A stretch of 14,837 nucleotides of DNA from CAZALT01 sp964485515 (GTDB taxonomy: Bacteria; Actinomycetota; Acidimicrobiia; Acidimicrobiales; Acidimicrobilacustridaceae), in NCBI GenBank assembly GCA_964485515.1, contig CAZALT010000086.1, positions 1 through 14,837 of the forward strand, given 5' to 3'. The stretch's first letter is position 1, and every line of letters starts with the position of its first letter. The notes under the pieces were generated by a model, which was given only the letters and a program-made list of their open reading frames with translations, searched no databases and had not been told where the DNA came from. Below are positions 1 to 8,080 of the stretch, one piece after another. Both the position numbers and the translations under genes were made by a program.

Positions 1-1
1 G

Positions 2-3000
2 GTCCACGAGCCCTTCGGGGCTCGTCTCCATTGCGGCCCCCACCGTGTCGCCGTTCCATGCCGAGGCGCTCACCGTCCACGAGCCCTTCGGGGCTCGTCT
101 CCATTGCGGCTCGAGCTCGCCCACGATGGCGTGTCTCGCAACGACAGTCCACGAGCCCTTCGGGGCTCGTCTCCATTGCGGCGTCGGTGCTGCTCATGAG
201 GGCGTTGATGGTGTTGGTGGTCCACGAGCCCTTCGGGGCTCGTCTCCATTGCGGCCAATCTGTGGGGGCGATAGGGTGAAGGAAGGCTCCTGGTCCACGA
301 GCCCTTCGGGGCTCGTCTCCATTGCGGCCCGTGACCCTTGGCCTGGAGGTTCAACCAGTACCGCTCGTCCACGAGCCCTTCGGGGCTCGTCTCCATTGCG
401 GCTTGAGCAGCGTGGTGACGCCGCCGAGGTGACGGCCCTGGTCCACGAGCCCTTCGGGGCTCGTCTCCATTGCGGCACGAAGATGCCGTTCGGGGCGCTG
501 ACGTTCGAGCGGCGTCCACGAGCCCTTCGGGGCTCGTCTCCATTGCGGCAGCAGCAGCCCATTCGCACCGGCCACCGCGTGGAAGTGTCCACGAGCCCTT
601 CGGGGCTCGTCTCCATTGCGGCGTCGACGTTGACCTCGCCCTGTTCCGTGCCGCTCACGGTCCACGAGCCCTTCGGGGCTCGTCTCCATTGCGGCTCGAT
701 CTTCTCCGTGTTCCGGACGACCCGGTCGTAGGTCCACGAGCCCTTCGGGGCTCGTCTCCATTGCGGCGAGATCGACCTCGACAACGACGGCAACTGGGTC
801 CAGAGTCCACGAGCCCTTCGGGGCTCGTCTCCATTGCGGCGCGTGTCCGAAGTGGTTGTCACTCGTGACGTGGATCGTGTCCACGAGCCCTTCGGGGCTC
901 GTCTCCATTGCGGCGTCTTGGCCATGGGGGCGGTCCTTTGTGGGGCTAACTAGTCCACGAGCCCTTCGGGGCTCGTCTCCATTGCGGCGAGGGTCTGTTC
1001 AGCGCCAACATCACCGAGGCGAACGGGATGTCCACGAGCCCTTCGGGGCTCGTCTCCATTGCGGCCGGAAGCGCGTCGAGGAGATCGAGGCGGCGCTCCC
1101 GAGTCCACGAGCCCTTCGGGGCTCGTCTCCATTGCGGCGGTCAACCGCACCGAACCGTCAGCGCCGGCGCCGTAGTCCGTCCACGAGCCCTTCGGGGCTC
1201 GTCTCCATTGCGGCTTCGCAGAAGTGCAGCCGTCCGACCCGGCCGTTGTCGTCCACGAGCCCTTCGGGGCTCGTCTCCATTGCGGCCGTGAGGCCCTCGA
1301 CGAGGCCCGGTTCACGCATGACGGGTCCACGAGCCCTTCGGGGCTCGTCTCCATTGCGGCATCAAGCATCGGGTGTCGATCATCCCGAACAGCGTTGTCC
1401 ACGAGCCCTTCGGGGCTCGTCTCCATTGCGGCACCGAACTTGGCGTGATGCTGTGCGGCCAGACACACCGGGTCCACGAGCCCTTCGGGGCTCGTCTCCA
1501 TTGCGGCTGCACGTAGGACAACCGGTCGGCGTCAGAGACCGGACGTCCACGAGCCCTTCGGGGCTCGTCTCCATTGCGGCGGTTCAGGTCGTTGGCGCGC
1601 CTGGCGATCAGGTCGCAGTCCACGAGCCCTTCGGGGCTCGTCTCCATTGCGGCGGAGAAGTCGGTCGAGTCGGGAGCGCAACGCTGGGGTCCACGAGCCC
1701 TTCGGGGCTCGTCTCCATTGCGGCCTCAAGCTCGTTGACCTCGACCCCGACAAGCTCGGCAGTCCACGAGCCCTTCGGGGCTCGTCTCCATTGCGGCACC
1801 GGAGCGGAAGGCTACGGCCGGGCATGCGAGATGGCCGGTCCACGAGCCCTTCGGGGCTCGTCTCCATTGCGGCGTCGGACACCTCGGGCCACAGGACGCG
1901 GCCGCACAGGGTCCACGAGCCCTTCGGGGCTCGTCTCCATTGCGGCGCTGAGCGCCTTGCGTGGTTCATCGACCGGCTGCGAGTGTCCACGAGCCCTTCG
2001 GGGCTCGTCTCCATTGCGGCGCTGCCCGCCCTGCCGGACCTCGCTCCGATCGAGGCCGAGCTGGTCCACGAGCCCTTCGGGGCTCGTCTCCATTGCGGCC
2101 GTCACCGTCGTCGGCGAGATCCTCGAGACGATCGATGTCCACGAGCCCTTCGGGGCTCGTCTCCATTGCGGCGGTCTGGTCGCCGCGCTCACGACACTGT
2201 TCGCGCTGTCCACGAGCCCTTCGGGGCTCGTCTCCATTGCGGCATCTGCACGGGACGCGCCGAGTGCCGCCACCACCTGGTCCACGAGCCCTTCGGGGCT
2301 CGTCTCCATTGCGGCCTGATCGACGGCCGCCCGGTCGCCGACGTCCACAACAAGTCCACGAGCCCTTCGGGGCTCGTCTCCATTGCGGCATCGTGTAGTA
2401 CATGCGGCCACACGGGACGACCTCGCCGGTCCACGAGCCCTTCGGGGCTCGTCTCCATTGCGGCCCGTCGGCGACGATCACGCCGTGGTGTTCGCGTTTG
2501 CCGGTCCACGAGCCCTTCGGGGCTCGTCTCCATTGCGGCCGCCACCTCCTCTACTGGGCCGACCGAGAGATCCGGTCCACGAGCCCTTCGGGGCTCGTCT
2601 CCATTGCGGCATGCTTCGCCGGTCACGCATCTTCGGCGGGGGCATTGGCGTCCACGAGCCCTTCGGGGCTCGTCTCCATTGCGGCGATTTCCTTGGCTCG
2701 GAGCCGCAGTGAGGTGTTCGCTGGTCCACGAGCCCTTCGGGGCTCGTCTCCATTGCGGCGGGGACAGCGGGTCGCCCGGTACCCACGTCGTGAACTCGTC
2801 CACGAGCCCTTCGGGGCTCGTCTCCATTGCGGCACGAGTGGCGTGGAGCGATCAACGCGCTCGGCATGGTCGTCCACGAGCCCTTCGGGGCTCGTCTCCA
2901 TTGCGGCGTCATTGACGGCGAGGACGCTGGCTCGACGATGGGTCCACGAGCCCTTCGGGGCTCGTCTCCATTGCGGCCGGATCTGGGTGCTGGTGGCCGA

Positions 3001-4959
3001 CCAGTTCGACGCGGCGTCCACGAGCCCTTCGGGGCTCGTCTCCATTGCGGCATCACGTCGACCTCGGGCACGTCGAAGTCGTCGGGGAGTCCACGAGCCC
3101 TTCGGGGCTCGTCTCCATTGCGGCGATCGTGGTGACGCCGGCGAGCCATGCGCCGGTGGGGTGTCCACGAGCCCTTCGGGGCTCGTCTCCATTGCGGCTC
3201 GACAAAGACCTCGTTGCCGACCACGCACGGGCTGGTCCACGAGCCCTTCGGGGCTCGTCTCCATTGCGGCTGGAAAACGCAGAGGCAGACCCCGTTCTCT
3301 ACGACGGTCCACGAGCCCTTCGGGGCTCGTCTCCATTGCGGCTGGCTCTGGCGGAGCCCGCTGACCGGTTCAGTTTCGGGTCCACGAGCCCTTCGGGGCT
3401 CGTCTCCATTGCGGCGCCAGGGCCGCCGACGATGAGCCGGGCATCTGGGATCGTCCACGAGCCCTTCGGGGCTCGTCTCCATTGCGGCGGGACCGGATCC
3501 GTGACCAGCAGCTCCCACTGCGGGCCGTCCACGAGCCCTTCGGGGCTCGTCTCCATTGCGGCCGCCGTGGGGCGTTCCCCTGATGCGACGAGCTGGTCGG
3601 GTCCACGAGCCCTTCGGGGCTCGTCTCCATTGCGGCCGCGAAGCCGGCGTGGACCCCGACGACGAGGAAACCCGTCCACGAGCCCTTCGGGGCTCGTCTC
3701 CATTGCGGCCCGATCAGGGCGCAGGTCTCGCGCCGTTTCCAGGCGGGTCCACGAGCCCTTCGGGGCTCGTCTCCATTGCGGCGACGACTGCACCGCGCCC
3801 CAGGCGACACCCTGCGGCACGTCCACGAGCCCTTCGGGGCTCGTCTCCATTGCGGCCGGCACCGCCAGCTGTGGGCCGTCACGTTCTGCTGGGTCCACGA
3901 GCCCTTCGGGGCTCGTCTCCATTGCGGCTTGGTCAGGTCGCGGGGGATGTAGCCCTCGGGGAACGGTCCACGAGCCCTTCGGGGCTCGTCTCCATTGCGG
4001 CGAGTTCTTCGAGCATGAACGGCCACAGGTAACCGGAGGGTCCACGAGCCCTTCGGGGCTCGTCTCCATTGCGGCCGGCAGACACGACAATCCCTAGCCC
4101 CCGAAGGAAGAAGTCCACGAGCCCTTCGGGGCTCGTCTCCATTGCGGCGGGCTCCCCCGCTTCACGTCATCGGTGGTCGGGTCGGGGTCCACGAGCCCTT
4201 CGGGGCTCGTCTCCATTGCGGCGGGCCAGCTGCGGGATGGTCAGGGTCTCGTTTCGTGGGTCCACGAGCCCTTCGGGGCTCGTCTCCATTGCGGCTGGGC
4301 GGCTGTCGTCGTGTGCGGCGTCGCCACCTTCGCGTCCACGAGCCCTTCGGGGCTCGTCTCCATTGCGGCACGTCATCGGTGGTCGGGTCCTGGACGGGGT
4401 CGGGGGGTCCACGAGCCCTTCGGGGCTCGTCTCCATTGCGGCTCGTTGATCGTGACCTTGCCGGTCTGGAGGAGCTGGCCGCGTCCACGAGCCCTTCGGG
4501 GCTCGTCTCCATTGCGGCGGGGTGAGCGCACGGTCGGCTGTGCCTGATGCGGTGAGGTCCACGAGCCCTTCGGGGCTCGTCTCCATTGCGGCCTGTCCAA
4601 CGGTGGCCTCGAAGCGTCGTCCACGGGCACGTCCACGAGCCCTTCGGGGCTCGTCTCCATTGCGGCTGCGTCTTCGTGGTCGGTTTGAACTGCCGGCCGC
4701 AATGTCCACGAGCCCTTCGGGGCTCGTCTCCATTGCGGCGGCATGTAGCCGGAGATCCAGACCGAGGCGTGCGGGGTCCACGAGCCCTTCGGGGCTCGTC
4801 TCCATTGCGGCGTCCGCACCCAGGCGTTGAACTCGGGGGACATCGTGAGTCCACGAGCCCTTCGGGGCTCGTCTCCATTGCGGCCGGTCAGCACGCGACG
4901 CCGGTCTCGTCGAGATGGCGGAGGTCCACGAGCCCTTCGGGCTTGCCGACTGTTGCCAT
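2..4959 (+). CRISPR. CRISPR array, 68 repeats / 67 spacers, probably type I
   Basis: A 36-bp repeat starts GTCCACGAGCCC, has TTCG in the middle and ends CTCCATTGCGGC. It recurs 67 times with no substitution that I can see, plus one degenerate terminal copy at 4924. Spacers are 34-43 nt (total 2510 nt, mean about 37.5, mostly 36-38). Repeat 1 starts at base 2, so the array may continue left of the window. The repeat forms an 8-bp stem (ACGAGCCC with GGGCTCGT) around a UUCG tetraloop. The degenerate last copy on the right and the position of the hairpin in the repeat indicate plus-strand transcription, with a predicted 8-nt crRNA 5' handle AUUGCGGC. A stable hairpin plus an AUUG-starting handle resembles type I repeats (I-C, I-G). 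The subtype is inference, because no cas gene or leader is in the window. Long open frames through this region are artefacts of a 36-nt repeat that is open in several frames. Confidence 0.98.
4924..4959 (+). repeat. Degenerate terminal CRISPR repeat
   Basis: The first 18 bases match the consensus repeat (through TTCGGG). One G of the loop-closing side is then lost and most of the 3' half has diverged, although a TTGCC-like remnant stays in register. Loss of the 3' half of the last repeat is typical of the leader-distal end of an array. This sets the array polarity as left (young) to right (old). A shortened AGCCC/GGGCT hairpin can still form. Confidence 0.9.
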
Positions 4960-5045
4960 CTGCTCGGCAGACTCGAGTGAGCCTTCTGGGTCCGCCTTCG
5001 TCGGCACCCGTCGTCGGGTCTTGCCTTCAGGGCAGACTTGTCGGC

Positions 5046-5570
5046 ATGACCGTGCTCGAGGTGCAGCGGGGCGATATCACGATGATCGAGGTCGACCTCA
5101 TCGTGAACGCGGCGAACAGCTCCCTGATGGGCGGGGGTGGCGTCGACGGGGCGATCCATCGTGCGGGCGGGCCCGAGATCCTCGACGCGTGTCGGGCGAT
5201 CGTGGCGGCGTCCGGAGGGTGTGCCACGGGAGACGCCGTGATCACCACCGCTGGTCGCCTGCCCGCGGTGTGGGTGGTCCACACGGTCGGGCCGGTCTGG
5301 AGCGGTACCGATCCCGAGCGCCACGACGTCCTGCTCGCCTCGGCGTACACGTCCTCGCTCGATCTCGCCGCGGAGCACGGCGCGCGCACGGTCTCGTTCC
5401 CGAACATCAGCACCGGCGTGTACGGGTTCCCCAAGACGCGGGCGGCCGACGTCGCGATCGGCGCGGTCAGATCTTGGGTCGCCGAGCATCCCGACCTCAT
5501 CGACCGCACGGTGTTCGTGTGCTTCGACGAGGACAACGAGCAGTTGTACCGACAACTGCTCGCCGACTGA
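5046..5570 (+). CDS. Macro-domain protein, MacroD/YmdB-type ADP-ribose hydrolase
   Basis: This encodes a 174-residue stand-alone macro domain, the usual length for YmdB/MacroD enzymes. Such enzymes remove ADP-ribose from proteins or deacetylate O-acetyl-ADP-ribose in the cytoplasm. The N terminus has GDIT (D10, adenine-contacting Asp), then NAANSSLMGGGGVDGAIHRA (residues 21-40) containing N24 and D34. These match the catalytic Asn and Asp of the MacroD class. The phosphate-binding loop FPNISTGVYGFP is at 118-129. The ATG at 5046 was chosen because the GDIT strand starts a few residues later. The reading frame stays open upstream, but that part runs back into CRISPR sequence. The gene begins 86 bp after the last CRISPR repeat and is followed by a 332-bp gap. 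Macro domains also occur as antitoxins (DarG-like) and in phage-defence settings. There is no toxin partner here, so a general ADP-ribose role is the simplest reading. Confidence 0.93.
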   Translation: MTVLEVQRGDITMIEVDLIVNAANSSLMGGGGVDGAIHRAGGPEILDACRAIVAASGGCATGDAVITTAGRLPAVWVVHTVGPVWSGTDPERHDVLLASAYTSSLDLAAEHGARTVSFPNISTGVYGFPKTRAADVAIGAVRSWVAEHPDLIDRTVFVCFDEDNEQLYRQLLAD

Positions 5571-5595
5571 TCACGAGGGGTACGACCTCCTCTCG

Positions 5596-5610
5596 GGCGG
5601 CGAGCCCGCC
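5596..5610 (+). terminator. Possible hairpin after the macro-domain gene
   Basis: GGCGG and CCGCC pair around a CGAGC loop, 25 nt after the macro-domain stop codon. The stem is short and no T-tract follows, so termination is only a possibility. Confidence 0.25.
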
Positions 5611-5640
5611 AGCCGCCTATGGATCGACCATGTCGGGACC

Positions 5641-5661
5641 CGATCGGGACAGTTCCGATCG
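5641..5661. promoter_or_regulatory. 7-bp inverted repeat in intergenic region
   Basis: CGATCGG and CCGATCG form a perfect 7-bp inverted repeat around a 7-nt centre. It lies about 110 bp upstream of the SOS-box promoter. It could be a terminator stem for the macro-domain gene or an operator. No T-tract follows it, and the pairing is short enough to occur by chance. Confidence 0.25.
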
Positions 5662-5746
5662 AACCTGCGATCGCCGGGCCGCTCCGGGCGGAATCCCGGT
5701 GACCCCACCGATGGTGATCGGTCGCGAGATCATCTCTGGCCGGCGG

Positions 5747-5776
5747 TTGGTTCTTGTCGGTGACCGCGGCTAGAGT
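5747..5776 (+). promoter_or_regulatory. Predicted promoter of the DUF222/HNH gene
   Basis: TTGGTT (5747-5752) and TAGAGT (5771-5776) are separated by 18 bp and fit a weak sigma-70-type -35/-10 pair. The last base of the -10 box is the first base of the SOS box, which is the arrangement expected for repression by LexA. The predicted transcript would start near 5783 and give a 5' UTR of about 120 nt. Confidence 0.5.
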
Positions 5777-5791
5777 CGAACATACGTTCGA
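5776..5791. promoter_or_regulatory. LexA-binding SOS box
   Basis: TCGAACATACGTTCGA is a perfect palindromic match to the actinobacterial SOS-box consensus TCGAAC-N4-GTTCGA. It overlaps the predicted -10 box of the DUF222/HNH gene 127 bp upstream of that gene's ATG. In Mycobacterium tuberculosis several genes of the same 13E12/DUF222 family belong to the LexA regulon, so box and gene fit together. Confidence 0.88.
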
Positions 5792-5902
5792 GGCCGCCTC
5801 GCGGCCCTTCCCACTCGAGCGGAACAAGTCGAAGAGGTCCTGAACCGCGCGTCCCTGGTGGACGACGGCGGGGCCGTGTTCCGTGACCGAGGGGGTGCAG
5901 CG

Positions 5903-7354
5903 ATGCCGCAGACGGTGGGTGGCGAGGCCGATGAGGTCCACGGGCTGTACCTGTCGGTGTCGCAGTTCGCCCGGGACTTCGACCCGGCCAGCGTGTCGCC
6001 GGCCGACGCCAAGCGGATCATGAAGTCCGCGGCTCGGGCGAAGTCGGTGCTCGGTGTGATCGAGTCGCTGGCGTTGCTCCGCATCGACGAGACCGAGGCC
6101 TACAAGGCCGACGGCTACCGCTCGGCGGCCGATTACGGCGCGGCGCAGACCGGCAGCAAGCCAGGTGACGCGCAGCGGGCCATGAAGGCCGCGAAGCGGG
6201 CCAAGCGGCTTCCCAACACCGACGAAGCGATGCGGCGGGGAGACCTCTCCTCCCGTCAGGCCGACGCCATCACCGATGCTGCCAGCGTCAACGCCGAGGC
6301 CGAGGACGACCTGCTCGCCTCGGCCAAGGTCGACGACGTGGGCACGCTCGAACGCAAGGCGAAGCGCGCCAAGTTCTCGGCCGATCGAGATGCGGGGGCG
6401 CGCACGCGACGGATCCACGCCCGCCGGTCGCTGCGCCACTGGACCGACGAAGAAGGCGCGTTCCATGCGCATCTGCGCACCACAGCCGAGGCGGGTGCCC
6501 GGCTCCTCGCCGGCCTCGAACCCCATCGCACGGCCGCGTTCGACCACGCCCGCCGTACCGGTCGCCGCGAAGCACCCGACGCCTATCTCGCCGACGCCCT
6601 CGATGCGCTCGCTCGCGGCGCGTCCCCCGACCCGGCACCAGCACCGGCCCCCGTGCCGTCGGATCGAGCGGACGACCGCGCCCCTTCGGCACCTCCGCCC
6701 GGCGAGTCATCGGGTCGAGATCCCTCACCTGGCGGCGGAGACGCGGCGGACTCCGAGCCGACATCTACACCGACACCCGCACCGCGCGACGCGACGTGCG
6801 AGGCCCCCGCCACGCCAACCTCGCCGCCGCCCACCGCGGTGAAGCTCAACATCGACTTCGCGCCGCTCGTGCGCGGCAAGCTCGAGCCCGGGGACATCTG
6901 TGAGATCCCCGGAGTGGGCCCCGTCAGCCTCGACGAGGCGCGCGCCCTGCTCAGCGATGCCGTCATCGACCTCATCGTGAAGAAGGGCGACGACATCCGC
7001 TCGGTCGTGCACTACGGCCGCAACGTCACCGCCGCGCAACGTCGAGCGATCGAAGCGCGCGACCCGTGCTGCATCCGTCCCGGGTGTGGACGCACGCAGA
7101 ACCTCCAGATCGACCACCGCGACGGATGGGCGATCACCCACGAGACCTCGCTCGACGAGCTCGCCCGGCTCTGCAACCACGACCACGACCTCAAGACCCA
7201 CCACGGCCACACCTACCGCGGCGGTCCCGGTACCTGGAGGTGGCACACCCCCGATGACCCGCCACCCGCCGTCGTCGACGAACCGGGCGATCCACCGCTC
7301 CGCCCGGACGGCCCTGATGCGGTCGACCAGCCCGGACTCTTCGACACCGGTTGA
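5903..7354 (+). CDS. DUF222 / 13E12-repeat family HNH endonuclease
   Basis: This 483-residue protein has an Ala/Lys/Arg-rich helical DUF222-type N-terminal region (about residues 30-230). A Pro/Ala/Ser/Thr-rich low-complexity linker follows (about 230-310). The C-terminal HNH domain spans about 385-435. The HNH signature is clear: CCIRPGCGR (389-397) supplies zinc-ligand cysteines, LQIDH (401-405) the catalytic His, and LARLCNHDHDLKTHH (420-434) the C-N-H part. Proteins of this family are common in actinobacterial genomes in many copies, and their biological role is poorly known. The ATG at 5903 has AGGGGG 7 nt upstream. An in-frame GTG at 5858 would add 15 residues with no family support. 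A perfect SOS box lies upstream, so expression during DNA damage is expected. The stop is only 9 bp from the stop of the convergent alkD-like gene. Confidence 0.92.
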   Translation: MPQTVGGEADEVHGLYLSVSQFARDFDPASVSPADAKRIMKSAARAKSVLGVIESLALLRIDETEAYKADGYRSAADYGAAQTGSKPGDAQRAMKAAKRAKRLPNTDEAMRRGDLSSRQADAITDAASVNAEAEDDLLASAKVDDVGTLERKAKRAKFSADRDAGARTRRIHARRSLRHWTDEEGAFHAHLRTTAEAGARLLAGLEPHRTAAFDHARRTGRREAPDAYLADALDALARGASPDPAPAPAPVPSDRADDRAPSAPPPGESSGRDPSPGGGDAADSEPTSTPTPAPRDATCEAPATPTSPPPTAVKLNIDFAPLVRGKLEPGDICEIPGVGPVSLDEARALLSDAVIDLIVKKGDDIRSVVHYGRNVTAAQRRAIEARDPCCIRPGCGRTQNLQIDHRDGWAITHETSLDELARLCNHDHDLKTHHGHTYRGGPGTWRWHTPDDPPPAVVDEPGDPPLRPDGPDAVDQPGLFDTG

Positions 7355-7363
7355 CCCCGATGG

Positions 7364-8047
7364 TCAGCCGATGTTCTTCAGCGCCTCGCGCTTCGACAGG
7401 CCGGACAGCACGTCGTCGTGGTCCGCGACGAAGGTCCGCACGGCGTCGGCGTCGGTCTTGGCGTACTCGCGCAGGGCCCAGCCGATGGCCTTGCGGAGGA
7501 AGAACTCGGTGTCGGCCGCCCGTTGCTCGCAGTAGGCGAACAGGCGATCGGCGTCGGTGTCGACCTTCCAGGTGAGCTGGTGGAGGATGGCGGTGCGGGC
7601 GATCCAGAAGTCGTCGTCGTCGACCCAGGCGTCCATCACGGTGGCCAGGGATCGGTCGGCGAACACCATGGGTCCGACCACCTGCGACGCGATCGGATCG
7701 ATGGAGTCCCACCACGACCTCGTCTGGATCAGCGTGCGCACCGCGCCGAGATCGTCCGAGTCGAGCAGCCCCACATGCATGCGGAGCAGTTCGATGGCGC
7801 ACGTCAGCACCTCTCGCTCGTCGTGCACCCAACAGCGCGACGCCAGGTCGAGCAGGTCGAACCGGCTGAGCGGGGCACGTCCGGCGATGGCCGCTCGCAT
7901 CGCCCCCCGCCGTTGGGGCGTCGGCACCCCGAAGAAGTCGAACTGGTCGCGCAGGTACGCCGCCATCGCCTCGGCTCGCATCGGGTCGGCTCGCGCCGCG
8001 AGCGCCTCGACGATCGCCTCTTCGTACTGCGCGGCCAGCTCGGTCAC
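7364..8047 (-). CDS. DNA alkylation repair protein, AlkD-like HEAT-repeat glycosylase
   Basis: This 227-residue all-helical protein matches the AlkD family (DNA alkylation repair, COG4912). Members excise bulky or cationic N3/N7-alkylated purines while wrapping the DNA in HEAT-like repeats. Family landmarks are FFGVPTPQRR (38-47), SWWDSIDPIA (111-120), WIARTAILHQLTWK (148-161) and FFLRKAIGWALREYAK (182-197). W113, D117 and W190 appear to correspond to the Trp-Asp-Trp set (W109/D113/W187) that contacts the lesion in Bacillus cereus AlkD, so the active site looks intact. The start is a GTG at 8047, and no better in-frame ATG precedes the conserved region. It lies 33 bp downstream of cofC on the same strand and is probably cotranscribed with it. 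It converges with the SOS-regulated HNH gene. Confidence 0.92.
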   Translation of the reverse strand: MTELAAQYEEAIVEALAARADPMRAEAMAAYLRDQFDFFGVPTPQRRGAMRAAIAGRAPLSRFDLLDLASRCWVHDEREVLTCAIELLRMHVGLLDSDDLGAVRTLIQTRSWWDSIDPIASQVVGPMVFADRSLATVMDAWVDDDDFWIARTAILHQLTWKVDTDADRLFAYCEQRAADTEFFLRKAIGWALREYAKTDADAVRTFVADHDDVLSGLSKREALKNIG

Positions 8048-8080
8048 CGGTCGGTCATCGATCGGGGCGAGCGGGTTCGG

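Noticed and set aside
3929..4775. Spacers 54 and 65 both contain a GATGTAGCC/CATGTAGCC stretch, suggesting a shared target
   Set aside because: Only about nine bases agree and the flanks differ. The peptides (GYIP versus GYMP) are too short to link.
45..4894. Many long open frames on both strands of the array with repeated peptides such as VHEPFGARLHCG, STSPSGLVSIAA or METSPEGLVD
   Set aside because: The 36-nt repeat is a multiple of three and has no stop in most frames, so spacers chain into spurious repeat proteins. No coding signal exists beyond the CRISPR units.
4960..5045. Possible CRISPR leader on the right side of the array
   Set aside because: The region is not AT-rich, and the adjoining repeat is the degenerate one, which marks the trailer end.
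5027..6547. 506-codon minus-strand frame across the macro-domain and HNH genes
   Set aside because: It is antisense to two recognised genes and contains no family motif. In GC-rich DNA such shadow frames are common.
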